A DNA stretch of 64,000 nucleotides from Bacteroides intestinalis (GTDB lineage: Bacteria > Bacteroidota > Bacteroidia > Bacteroidales > Bacteroidaceae): the NCBI RefSeq assembly GCF_003464595.1, contig NZ_QRZF01000001.1, forward strand, positions 434,001 through 498,000. The letters are read 5' to 3'. The notes below the pieces were generated by a model that worked only from the letters and a program-made list of their open reading frames with translations, made no database searches and was not told the origin of the DNA. The position numbers and the translations under genes are program-made. Of the stretch, positions 18,683-25,592 are shown piece by piece (the first letter of the stretch is position 1; the number at the start of each line of letters is the position of its first letter).

Positions 18683-18690
18683 CAAAGATA
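18683..18690 (-). promoter_or_regulatory. -7 box of the acyl-CoA ligase gene, next to attL
   Basis: On the minus strand the box reads TATCTTTG, a perfect TAnnTTTG match. It is 3 bp from the end of the 15-bp attachment repeat, so the region where the -33 element should lie is made up of the att core and element DNA. Confidence 0.6.
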
Positions 18691-18693
18691 GTG

Positions 18694-18708
18694 GTTTCAA
18701 ATGAAACT
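18694..18708. repeat. Left attachment repeat (attL core)
   Basis: GTTTCAAATGAAACT, identical to 24560-24574. It contains inverted arms GTTTCA / TGAAAC around a 2-bp centre, the usual form of a tyrosine-recombinase core site. Confidence 0.75.
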
Positions 18709-18775
18709 TTCTACAATAATTAAGAATATTGCAGGGAACTATTACGGATTAGTTTATAGGATTGGCAACTCCATG

Positions 18776-18795
18776 TAAGAACCGATTTTAAGAAC
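18776..18795 (+). promoter_or_regulatory. Paired TAAGAAC sites, left end (integrase arm-site candidates)
   Basis: TAAGAAC occurs at 18776-18782 and 18789-18795, 13 bp apart. The same pair with the same spacing and orientation occurs at the right end. A near match TAAGAAT is at 18721-18727. This resembles arm-type binding sites of lambda-like integrases. Confidence 0.6.
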
Positions 18796-18812
18796 ATAAA
18801 TTCAGTGTCAAT

Positions 18813-20393
18813 ATGGAAGTTGAACAACGCTTTGGAACTATAAGCTTAAACTTTAACCTACGTAATCCTCGTAGTACTAAACCAACTATTATATATGCTA
18901 TTGTTAGGATAGGTCAGAAGCAATACAAGATAAGTACAGGGGTGAAAATATTTGCATCTAAATGGAATTTTCGCTTCCAAACGGTTAGTTTATGTACAGT
19001 AAATAATACCGATTACAAGAATCTTTGCGAAGTCTTAAACATAATTAACATATACAAGCAGTCTATGATAGGATTAAAGGCGTATATTTGCAATAATAAA
19101 ATATGTGTTAATAATCACGAGGATATATTACATATTTTCACTAATATTATTAATCATAAAAGAGGATATACAATGAATACAGGAAATAGAAAAAGAATAA
19201 ATACAAACAATTCAATCATATCATGGCTATATCGGTATGTTAATGAAAATAAACAAGGCAACACCCTAATAAAAGAACGGCAGAATATCGGTTTACTAAA
19301 GCACTTTTTTGATGAAAACCCTCAATGGAAGGATGATTTTGCCAACATTGGTTTTGATTTGGTTAATGCTGCGTTCCGTTATATAGAGAATGCAACAATG
19401 CCCAATGGTAAGCAATATGCAATATCAACTATAAGAGAGGCACAGAAAAAGATAAAAGCGGCATTGAAAGTTGCCTCCAATAGAGAAAATCGTAAATTTG
19501 ATTGGAGGAAGAGTGAGATTGACGAGGTTCAGCTCACAAAAAACAATATTCCCAAATCTGAACGAGGAATGAAAAAAGCACCATTAACGTCAGAGGAAGT
19601 AGCTAAACTTAGGAATTATAAATGTGAAGGGGCGCAGGAGATAGCACGAGACCTATTCCTTATTCAATGCTATTCGGGACAGCGTAGGTCGGACTTGGTT
19701 AAGTTATTGGATAGCAGCAATATAGATTGGAATGCACATCTTATTACAGTCAAACAAATGAAGGGTAAGTCTCCTGCATATGTCCCAATGAAAGATACCG
19801 TGTTGATAAACTTAATTCGTAAGTATGAAGGTAAGGTGAAACGGCTGCCTATTAAATACAATGAAACATTAAGGAGAGTGGCAAAGAATATTGGACTTAC
19901 TCGCATTGTTGAATATACAGAACAGCGTGGGCTTAAAACAGAGGAAAAAAAAGGTCCCATTTACGAGTTGATTCATAATCACATAGCGCGACATACATTT
20001 ATAACTCGTATGGCTGAAGAAGGAGCTACGAAGGATGAAGTTAAAGCTATTACGGGACATACTTGTGATGCGACAGTTGAGAATATATACACGCATATTG
20101 ACCGCGTGAAAGCTGCCCAAAAAGGGGCAGAGTATCAGAAAATCATGTATGTTGAGGAAACAGCTGAAATGGCTTCTGCTCCCCACATAGGTGATACAGA
20201 TTTGATGTCTGATAGAACTATGGATATGATAGTGAATTTGAGATTACAATGCCATCAGTTGAATTCTGAATTAACTTCCCTGCAGGAGGAGAATGCAGAG
20301 TTAGCCTCAATATGTAGACGTCACGAATACGATGAAAAAGTTGAAGAGTTGCAATGGTTACTTCCTACAGAAGATATAATATATACGGTTTGA
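18813..20393 (+). CDS. Tyrosine site-specific integrase
   Basis: A 526-residue tyrosine recombinase. An N-terminal arm-binding domain (about 1-100) and a SAM-like core-binding domain (about 130-240) precede the catalytic domain. Catalytic residues visible: Arg291 in YSGQRRSDL, the HxxRH box at 390-394 (HIARH), GH at 415-416, and the nucleophile Tyr426 in NIYTH. A C-terminal extension (about 465-510) is a predicted coiled coil, which may support multimer formation. It should integrate and excise the surrounding element at the 15-bp repeats. It begins 105 bp inside the left attachment repeat, the usual position for such a gene. Confidence 0.9.
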   Translation: MEVEQRFGTISLNFNLRNPRSTKPTIIYAIVRIGQKQYKISTGVKIFASKWNFRFQTVSLCTVNNTDYKNLCEVLNIINIYKQSMIGLKAYICNNKICVNNHEDILHIFTNIINHKRGYTMNTGNRKRINTNNSIISWLYRYVNENKQGNTLIKERQNIGLLKHFFDENPQWKDDFANIGFDLVNAAFRYIENATMPNGKQYAISTIREAQKKIKAALKVASNRENRKFDWRKSEIDEVQLTKNNIPKSERGMKKAPLTSEEVAKLRNYKCEGAQEIARDLFLIQCYSGQRRSDLVKLLDSSNIDWNAHLITVKQMKGKSPAYVPMKDTVLINLIRKYEGKVKRLPIKYNETLRRVAKNIGLTRIVEYTEQRGLKTEEKKGPIYELIHNHIARHTFITRMAEEGATKDEVKAITGHTCDATVENIYTHIDRVKAAQKGAEYQKIMYVEETAEMASAPHIGDTDLMSDRTMDMIVNLRLQCHQLNSELTSLQEENAELASICRRHEYDEKVEELQWLLPTEDIIYTV

Positions 20394-20660
20394 TGTATAT
20401 CTTTTTAATGTATTTTCTAAATTCTATTTAGGCAAAAAAAGGCTGTCCTGACTATCTGTAACTCAGATAAGTTGTTAATTATTGTTGAAATTAAAACAAG
20501 TATAGTACTACTGTAACTTGCCTTTCAGAATTGGGCATATTTCAACTTGTCTACTACGTCCTTGGTTTGCCATGCGTAAATTTTTTTTCAAAAAAAATCT
20601 ATAAATCTGTGATTTTCCTACCTTTCTAACTACTTATATACAAGTAATAATATTTTATAC
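20394..20660. other. AT-rich intergenic region of the element
   Basis: No gene is visible. It holds a small stem TATCTG / CAGATA near 20453-20470 and a homopolymer inverted repeat of eight T, one C and eight A (20581-20597), which would be strongly bent. TACCTTTC near 20619-20626 resembles a -7 box for the small gene downstream. An origin of replication for the element could lie here, but nothing proves it. Confidence 0.35.
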
Positions 20661-20867
20661 ATGAAAGAAGAAACAAAAAAGAAAATAAGCATACGTCTGA
20701 GAGGGCGCAAAAAGCTTGCGACACATCGCAAACATATCTCACAGGCATTACGACACCTGAAAAAAACGAAAGAGCATAAAGAGAAGATTAGTGCTTCTTT
20801 GAAAGAGTACCATAAAAATAACATAACCAAAAAAGAAAGAAATGAGAAAGATAGAAGCTGTGATTAG
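20661..20867 (+). CDS. NUMOD3-like small basic protein
   Basis: A 68-residue, very basic protein. Repeats of the type KEETKKKISIRLRGRKK and EHKEKISASLKEYHK resemble the NUMOD3 DNA-binding motif found next to homing endonuclease domains, but no nuclease domain is present. It overlaps the start of the Rep-like gene by 26 bp, so the two are probably translationally coupled. It may be a DNA-binding accessory protein of the element. The call is weak because of its size and composition, but the overlap supports it being real. Confidence 0.5.
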   Translation: MKEETKKKISIRLRGRKKLATHRKHISQALRHLKKTKEHKEKISASLKEYHKNNITKKERNEKDRSCD

Positions 20868-21792
20868 TATTGATAAGTTAGCACTTTGTTATATTGCAAC
20901 AGGCGAACTGATAGAGAAATTATCAGAGAAGGATGAAAATGACGTATTAGTTGATGAGTATGATTATGATTGTTTTCGTTTGAAAAGAGTTCCAAGTGAT
21001 GAAACCATATATGTCAATTATTTTGATGTTTTAATCAAATTCCCAAAGGATAATGAGAAGAGTGGTTGTACTGAAAGAAAGTTTGCAACTTTGAAGACAA
21101 AGCCACGTTCAGTGGAGGAAGGCAAAAAGAATTATATTTGGCTGTACATTGAGAATTGGGTGTTCTACGAGGTTTTCCTCACTATTCAACGAAGTAAATG
21201 TAATTGGTTGTCTTGTGTTGACTATATTGTTGATGAGTTAGGGCTTGTCTTCAATAATATTACTTCCATGGATATAGCTTTGGACGGCAATGTGAATATT
21301 GCAAAGCGCATTAAACATGCTCAATTTGATGATGCATATACGGTAAAATTAAATGGAACATTTAGGCGAAATAAGGAAGAAGTATTAGATAATATCTTAC
21401 ATATCTCGACGGGTGACCAAATCAAACTGAGAACGACGACTATCGTTGCCAAGCCTCAAAAAAAGAAAGACGAGAAATTGAGTTTGAAAGTTTACAATAA
21501 AACAAATGAACTTGAAAAGTCCTCTAAAAGGTATATTTCAAAATGGGTTGATATAAATTCGACTATCTACCGCACAGAAATAACTATCGGAAATGAGAAC
21601 CTAAAAGAATTTTATGCTCGTAAGGGTGAATGTATCCCCTATGAATTATTGCTTACGACTTTTGCCAACCAAAGTGAGAGTCAACTAATTTTGTTTGAAA
21701 TGATGGAATATTTCTCTAATCGTTTGTTGATGTTCAACTATAATCCCAAACATAAGGGAAAGGGTGAGACTTTATCTATTTTTGAGCTATAA
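20842..21792 (+). CDS. Putative replication initiation protein (Rep-like)
   Basis: A 316-residue protein not recognised with certainty. The segment TSMDIALD (141-148) resembles the strand with paired Asp residues seen in rolling-circle-type replication initiators, and LSLKVYNKTNELE (213-225) followed by YRTEIT (243-248) fits the catalytic-Tyr and R-x-E pattern of the phage/plasmid Rep_trans group. On this basis it may nick and replicate the excised element. An alternative is an accessory protein unrelated to replication. It overlaps the NUMOD3-like gene and is followed by a good terminator. Confidence 0.55.
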   Translation: MRKIEAVISIDKLALCYIATGELIEKLSEKDENDVLVDEYDYDCFRLKRVPSDETIYVNYFDVLIKFPKDNEKSGCTERKFATLKTKPRSVEEGKKNYIWLYIENWVFYEVFLTIQRSKCNWLSCVDYIVDELGLVFNNITSMDIALDGNVNIAKRIKHAQFDDAYTVKLNGTFRRNKEEVLDNILHISTGDQIKLRTTTIVAKPQKKKDEKLSLKVYNKTNELEKSSKRYISKWVDINSTIYRTEITIGNENLKEFYARKGECIPYELLLTTFANQSESQLILFEMMEYFSNRLLMFNYNPKHKGKGETLSIFEL

Positions 21793-21871
21793 AGTTCTTC
21801 CATGGGGGTATTAGCAGAGACCCCTGCGGAGGCAACTTTTTCTCGTTTAATTTCCTACTAATTAAATAATT

Positions 21872-21904
21872 AAATGGTGCAAAATGCGTAGCACCATTTT
21901 TTTA
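21872..21904 (+). terminator. Intrinsic terminator after the Rep-like gene
   Basis: The stem AAATGGTGC / GCACCATTT with a 10-base loop is followed by a T run. Confidence 0.85.
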
Positions 21905-21905
21905 T

Positions 21906-21981
21906 TGTATTCAAATAATAAGTGTATTCAAATAAATCTGTTAAATAGCAAAAATGAATACATTTTGTGTATTCAAAATAA
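21906..21981. repeat. Repeated TGTATTCA sites upstream of the serine recombinase (res-like)
   Basis: TGTATTCAAATAA occurs at 21906-21918 and 21923-21935, a near copy TGTATTCAAAATAA at 21968-21981, and the inverse TGAATACA at 21955-21962. Three direct and one inverted copy upstream of a resolvase-type gene match the layout of a recombination (res) site that also serves as operator. Confidence 0.65.
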
Positions 21982-21992
21982 TCAAAGAATTA

Positions 21993-22024
21993 TTTGCATA
22001 CATAAAAGAAAAAGTGTACCTTTG
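21993..22024 (+). promoter_or_regulatory. Complete Bacteroides promoter of the serine recombinase gene
   Basis: TTTG at 21993-21996 and TACCTTTG at 22017-22024 are separated by 20 bp, matching the TTTG-N19-21-TAnnTTTG consensus. The res-like repeats lie just upstream and could repress it. Confidence 0.75.
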
Positions 22025-22047
22025 TTCTATAATTCAAAAGCAAAAAT

Positions 22048-22677
22048 ATGAAAGCAGTAATATACGCTCGTGTGAGTTCAACCACAGATAGGCAGTCTAC
22101 AGATAGACAGGTTACCGATTTAAAGAAGTATGCTGAGTATTCCAAATTGGAGGTAGTGAAAGTATATGAGGAAAAAATTTCAGGTGCAAAAAAGAATTCA
22201 GAACGTCCTGTGCTTGTTGAGGCTTTGGAATTTTGTATAGCAGAACATGCTGATATGCTATTGGTATCTGAATTAAGTCGTTTAGGGCGTAACGCCTTTG
22301 AAGTCTTGGAGACAGTTAAGACGCTTGTAGATAATAAAATTAATTTATATATAGAAAAAGAGAAATTTACTTTGTTGGATGATGAGAAACAGCCGTCTAC
22401 TTTCGCTCCCATTATGCTTGCAACTCTTGCAACATGTGCACAAATGGAACGAGAGAATATCAAATTCCGTCTCAATAGTGGGAGGCAGCAGTACATTGAA
22501 AAAGGTGGAGTTTTGGGCCGAAAAGTAGGAAGTGTTAAAAATGTTGATAGCAAAAAAGAGGAGTACAAGGAGGCTCTTAAAATGTTAAAGCAGGGATTAT
22601 CAGTTCGTAAAGTGGCTAAATTAGCAGATATTTCAGCCTCAACGGTTCAGAGATTAAAGAAAGAATTTCAATTATAA
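22048..22677 (+). CDS. Serine recombinase (resolvase/invertase type)
   Basis: A 209-residue small serine recombinase. The catalytic serine is Ser10 in IYARVSS, and ELSRLGRN is the second active-site block. A long helix (about 100-135) precedes a C-terminal helix-turn-helix (about 178-207, GLSVRKVAKLADISASTVQRLK). In mobile elements these enzymes resolve dimers or invert segments. The repeated TGTATTCA sites immediately upstream are its likely substrate and operator. It is followed after 13 bp by the methyltransferase-like gene. Confidence 0.9.
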   Translation: MKAVIYARVSSTTDRQSTDRQVTDLKKYAEYSKLEVVKVYEEKISGAKKNSERPVLVEALEFCIAEHADMLLVSELSRLGRNAFEVLETVKTLVDNKINLYIEKEKFTLLDDEKQPSTFAPIMLATLATCAQMERENIKFRLNSGRQQYIEKGGVLGRKVGSVKNVDSKKEEYKEALKMLKQGLSVRKVAKLADISASTVQRLKKEFQL

Positions 22678-22690
22678 AGTATTGTATATC

Positions 22691-23440
22691 ATGAGTTTAC
22701 CCGCTCAAAAGTCTGTGAGAAGTTCTGTAGAACGGCATGAGAATGATTTATATACAACTGATCCTGAGGCAGTTAGACAACTATTGAAAAGAGAAAAGTT
22801 TCATGTGGATGTGCTTGAACCTTGTGCAGGCTTGGGGCACATTAGTGAGGAGTTAAGTAAACATGGATATAATGTAACATCTTCTGATATTAATGATTAC
22901 GGGTACGGTACACCAAACCGAGATTTTCTAACAGATTTCTTTTTTGATGAACACACTCAAGAATTTGATATTGTGACAAATCCACCATACAACTTGGCTA
23001 TTGATATGGTACAGAGGGCATTATTGATAGCCAAACAAAAAGTAGCAATGCTATTTCCTTATTGGTACATTACTAAATTTTATTGGATGCCTCCCCGTAG
23101 GGTGTATCTATTTACGAGAAAAATTGATATTGCCAAAGATGGAAATTTCGATGCTTATCACAATAAAAATATGAAGGATTATGCTTGGTTTGTGTGGGAC
23201 GTTGGTTACTATGGAGATACTATAATTAAGTATATTGTTAATAACAAACGAGTTACTAAGCAGGTGGAAAAGTTAGAAAAGGAATATTCTGACATGTCAA
23301 AATATTGGAACACTTCAAAGGGAAATATGAAAAAAGAAGTTTTGAGATTACATAGTGAAAAGTTTAGTAATCGAGAGATTGGAAGAAGATTAAATATTGA
23401 TGAGAAGACGGTGCGAAATTGGTTAAAAGAAAATGTTTAA
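22691..23440 (+). CDS. Orphan adenine-specific DNA methyltransferase-like protein with HTH
   Basis: 249 residues. Motif I is EPCAGLGH (43-50) for S-adenosylmethionine binding and motif IV is NPPY (97-100), the catalytic motif of N6-adenine methyltransferases. The C-terminal 32 residues form a helix-turn-helix-like unit (FSNREIGRRLNIDEKTVRNWL). There is no partner restriction enzyme. It may protect the element, mark its origin or regulate genes. A TTG reading starting 9 bp upstream is possible, but the ATG at 22691 is preferred. It probably shares a transcript with the serine recombinase. Confidence 0.7.
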   Translation: MSLPAQKSVRSSVERHENDLYTTDPEAVRQLLKREKFHVDVLEPCAGLGHISEELSKHGYNVTSSDINDYGYGTPNRDFLTDFFFDEHTQEFDIVTNPPYNLAIDMVQRALLIAKQKVAMLFPYWYITKFYWMPPRRVYLFTRKIDIAKDGNFDAYHNKNMKDYAWFVWDVGYYGDTIIKYIVNNKRVTKQVEKLEKEYSDMSKYWNTSKGNMKKEVLRLHSEKFSNREIGRRLNIDEKTVRNWLKENV

Positions 23441-23441
23441 T

Positions 23442-23499
23442 TGCGGAATTTCCGCACATATACTTATAAAAAGGGAGGTATAAATGTACCTCCCTTTTT
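23442..23499. terminator. Bidirectional terminator between methyltransferase-like and OMP genes
   Basis: The stem AAAAAGGGAGGTA / TACCTCCCTTTTT (23468-23480 with 23487-23499) has A runs on one side and T runs on the other, so it can end both convergent transcripts. A short stem TGCGGAA / TTCCGCA (23442-23456) lies before it, just after the methyltransferase-like stop. Confidence 0.85.
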
Positions 23500-23503
23500 A
23501 ATG

Positions 23504-24178
23504 TTAGAACATATAGGCAACTGAAATAGTTAAATTGCGATTTTTAGCTCCGCTCGCCAAATCAATTTCCATTTCTTCGAAGTCTTCATCACCTTCTTCA
23601 AAGTTGGAATCGTTCGTTTTAATAAATCCGAAATCATACCCGAGAGAAATTCTGTATTTTTGTTGAATTTCTACTCCTACATTGAAACCTACCCCCATAT
23701 CGAAACGCTTGTAGCCATCGCCAAACGTGTTGTACTTGTACGAGGTGTTAACAAGCTCATGAGAACTGTCGTAGTCTAATTCATCCACTTTAGTTTTTCC
23801 AAATAACCCAATTCCAACATAAGGTCCAAAACTCCCAAATACATTAAAGTTCTCATTTATAGCATATTTGTACCCCACATGAATGGGAATTTCCAAATAG
23901 GTCGCATTGACGTTAATACCACCAAGGTCGCCCGCATCTGTTTTAGCTCCTTTTGCTGACAGAAGTGCGGCAGCATCAAGATATAAGCCGTTTGCAACTT
24001 GCGGTAACCCTAATTCGGCTCTTACACCGACATGATACCCAATTTTATTGCCTAAACCTGCGGTACTCATTTTACTCACATTCATACCCGCAACTACGCC
24101 CCATTTAAGGTTGTCCTGTGCGTTTACACTCCCTAAGCCCATCGCCATTACAACGGCAAATAATAGAATCTTTTTCAT
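23504..24178 (-). CDS. Outer-membrane beta-barrel protein carried by the element
   Basis: A 224-residue porin-family protein with signal peptide (MGLGSVNAQ) and eight or so amphipathic strands, ending in a C-terminal Phe (SVAYMF), the usual outer-membrane sorting residue. It is clearly related to the chromosomal protein at 24750-25409: shared blocks include GLGSVNAQ, GYHVGV/GFHVGV, LEIPIH/LEIPVH, YKYAINENF/YKYVINENF, FGxxGPY and KNRNLxIS. It lies inside the attachment repeats on the opposite strand from the other element genes, so it is probably cargo. Possible roles are surface modification or receptor replacement; this is inference. Its leader contains a long hairpin. Confidence 0.8.
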   Translation of the reverse strand: MKKILLFAVVMAMGLGSVNAQDNLKWGVVAGMNVSKMSTAGLGNKIGYHVGVRAELGLPQVANGLYLDAAALLSAKGAKTDAGDLGGINVNATYLEIPIHVGYKYAINENFNVFGSFGPYVGIGLFGKTKVDELDYDSSHELVNTSYKYNTFGDGYKRFDMGVGFNVGVEIQQKYRISLGYDFGFIKTNDSNFEEGDEDFEEMEIDLASGAKNRNLTISVAYMF

Positions 24179-24232
24179 TTTAATAAGATTTACTTTGTTT
24201 AATCAGGCCTAAATTAAACAATTAATATACAA

Positions 24233-24408
24233 TAAAAAGAGCGTAGGCACTGTTAATATATCGGTATCAAGCATCGCCAAACGCTCCTATCACAATATAC
24301 AACAACAGCCCACGCCCCCATATAGGTGCGTGAGCATTTAGTTGTAATCCTTGTGATAGTTTGAAATTGGCGATTTCGATACCAAGGATTATACTAAACG
24401 CTCTTTTA
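24233..24408 (-). ncRNA. Long imperfect hairpin, leader of the OMP gene or replication structure
   Basis: About 176 bases fold back on themselves through nested arms: AAAAGAGCGT/ACGCTCTTTT, GGTATC/GATACC, ATCGCCAA/TTGGCGAT, CTATCACAA/TTGTGATAG, TACAAC/GTTGTA and CACGC/GCGTG, with small bulges. A -7 box TACCTTTG on the minus strand (24428-24435) predicts a transcript starting around 24421, so the hairpin would form the first part of the outer-membrane protein mRNA. The alternatives are a separate small RNA, or a DNA structure such as a single-strand origin used by the Rep-like protein. Confidence 0.6.
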
Positions 24409-24427
24409 CGTTATCTTAAAGTTGCTA

Positions 24428-24435
24428 CAAAGGTA
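24428..24435 (-). promoter_or_regulatory. -7 box upstream of the long hairpin
   Basis: TACCTTTG on the minus strand matches TAnnTTTG. No standard -33 element is visible. Confidence 0.45.
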
Positions 24436-24503
24436 CAAAGTTTTTCAAAATAAATAATAAAGTATTAAACAGAAATTATTATATTTGCAATAATATGTGG
24501 AGT

Positions 24504-24523
24504 TAAGAACCATCTTTAAGAAC
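24504..24523 (+). promoter_or_regulatory. Paired TAAGAAC sites, right end (arm-site candidates)
   Basis: TAAGAAC at 24504-24510 and 24517-24523, 13 bp apart, identical in spacing and orientation to the pair at the left end of the element. Confidence 0.6.
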
Positions 24524-24559
24524 TAACTTTATAATATTTTGATTTTCAATATTGTTTTA

Positions 24560-24574
24560 GTTTCAAATGAAACT
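24560..24574. repeat. Right attachment repeat (attR core)
   Basis: GTTTCAAATGAAACT, identical to the left repeat at 18694-18708. Confidence 0.75.
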
Positions 24575-24698
24575 ATTTCTATCTTGAGAATTAAATGTTT
24601 AGTATATACTTCTGTAATATTAGTACGATCTTACCATAAAAAGGAAGTGATCACTCCATATTTCTGTTCTTTTTTCCAAAGAGATACAAATATATGTA

Positions 24699-24706
24699 TA
24701 TATTTG
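24699..24706 (+). promoter_or_regulatory. -7 box of the chromosomal OMP gene
   Basis: TATATTTG matches TAnnTTTG and lies 43 bp before the ATG, outside the element. Confidence 0.5.
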
Positions 24707-24749
24707 CAACCGATAGTTTTTTTAATATCAATACAACAACTTAACTGAC

Positions 24750-25409
24750 ATGAAAAAGATTCTAGCATTAGTCGCCATACTGGCGATAGGTTTAGGGAGT
24801 GTAAACGCACAGGAAAACCTTAGATGGGGCGTCACAGCAGGTATGAACAGTAGTAAATACTCCAACAGCTTTATGAATAGCAGAACAGGGTTCCACGTAG
24901 GTGTAAAGGCAGAAATGGCATTGCCACAAGTTGCCGAAGGAGTTTACCTTGAATTTGGCGGATTACTGACATCAAAAGGTAGTAAAGTTAACTATGGCTC
25001 ATTGGTAAGTCTCAAGCTTAATCCGTATTATCTGGAAATTCCGGTTCATATGGGATATAAATATGTCATAAATGAAAACTTTGCTGTCTTTGGAAATGCA
25101 GGTCCTTATGCTGCTATCGGCGTATTCGGTAAAATTAAAGCCAAAGCTGACCTTAGTAGTGCTGGCGGAAACATAGATTGGGGAGAATGGGGAATAGATC
25201 CCAGTGATTTAAAAGGTGAAGGTTCTGAAAACATATTCGGAAAGGATAAAATGAAACGTTTTGATTTAGGCTTAGGACTTAAAACAGGTGTTGAATTCAA
25301 TCAGAGATATCAAGTCGCTATTAGCTATGATTGGGGATTACTTGAAACAATAGACAATAGTGATTGGAAAAACCGTAACCTAATGATTTCCTTCTCCTAT
25401 ATGTTCTAA
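24750..25409 (+). CDS. Chromosomal outer-membrane beta-barrel protein
   Basis: A 219-residue porin-family protein with signal peptide (GLGSVNAQ) and terminal Phe (FSYMF). It is the paralog of the element-borne protein at 23504-24178. By eye, roughly half of aligned residues are the same, with the largest differences in the loop around residues 130-165. It lies 175 bp outside the right attachment repeat and was probably divergent from the acyl-CoA ligase gene before insertion. Function is unknown; similar small barrels in Bacteroidota are surface proteins. Confidence 0.8.
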   Translation: MKKILALVAILAIGLGSVNAQENLRWGVTAGMNSSKYSNSFMNSRTGFHVGVKAEMALPQVAEGVYLEFGGLLTSKGSKVNYGSLVSLKLNPYYLEIPVHMGYKYVINENFAVFGNAGPYAAIGVFGKIKAKADLSSAGGNIDWGEWGIDPSDLKGEGSENIFGKDKMKRFDLGLGLKTGVEFNQRYQVAISYDWGLLETIDNSDWKNRNLMISFSYMF

Positions 25410-25429
25410 ACAAATAATAAGATAATCAG

Positions 25430-25455
25430 AAAAGGGTGCCAGCGAGCACCCTTTT
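25430..25455 (+). terminator. Intrinsic terminator after the chromosomal OMP gene
   Basis: The stem AAAAGGGTGC / GCACCCTTTT with a 6-base loop lies 20 bp after the stop. Confidence 0.9.
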
Positions 25456-25557
25456 CTTTTCCCTTCTCTCCTTCTTCCGTACCCTTTTATTCATAAACAC
25501 CAACAGCCGAAGAGGCATTTTTATTCTGTCTATTAAGCATATTTCAGTATTTATCCG

Positions 25558-25565
25558 TAAGTTTG
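25558..25565 (+). promoter_or_regulatory. -7 box of the M20 gene
   Basis: TAAGTTTG matches TAnnTTTG and lies 27 bp before the ATG. Confidence 0.5.
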
Positions 25566-25592
25566 CATCACAATAATTTAACTGATTGAGAT

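Larger units (their letters stand above)
18694..24574. mobile_element. Integrated mobile element, about 5.9 kb
   Basis: The element is delimited by an exact 15-bp direct repeat (GTTTCAAATGAAACT) at both ends and by paired TAAGAAC sites just inside each end. It carries a tyrosine integrase, a NUMOD3-like small gene, a Rep-like gene, a serine recombinase with repeated upstream sites, an adenine-methyltransferase-like gene, and a minus-strand outer-membrane protein gene with a large hairpin leader. The genes from the integrase to the methyltransferase are AT-rich and unlike the flanking chromosome in codon use. No relaxase, coupling protein, capsid or coat gene was seen, so it is neither a complete conjugative element nor a phage. 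It sits between the acyl-CoA ligase gene and a paralog of its own outer-membrane protein. Confidence 0.8.

Noticed and set aside
18665..18700. Longer N-terminus of the acyl-CoA ligase from a TTG
   Set aside because: It would overlap the -7 box and the attachment repeat; the ATG at 18664 gives the usual protein start.
18813..24178. Filamentous prophage
   Set aside because: A Rep-like protein and integrase are present, but there are no coat, assembly (Zot-like) or secretin genes.
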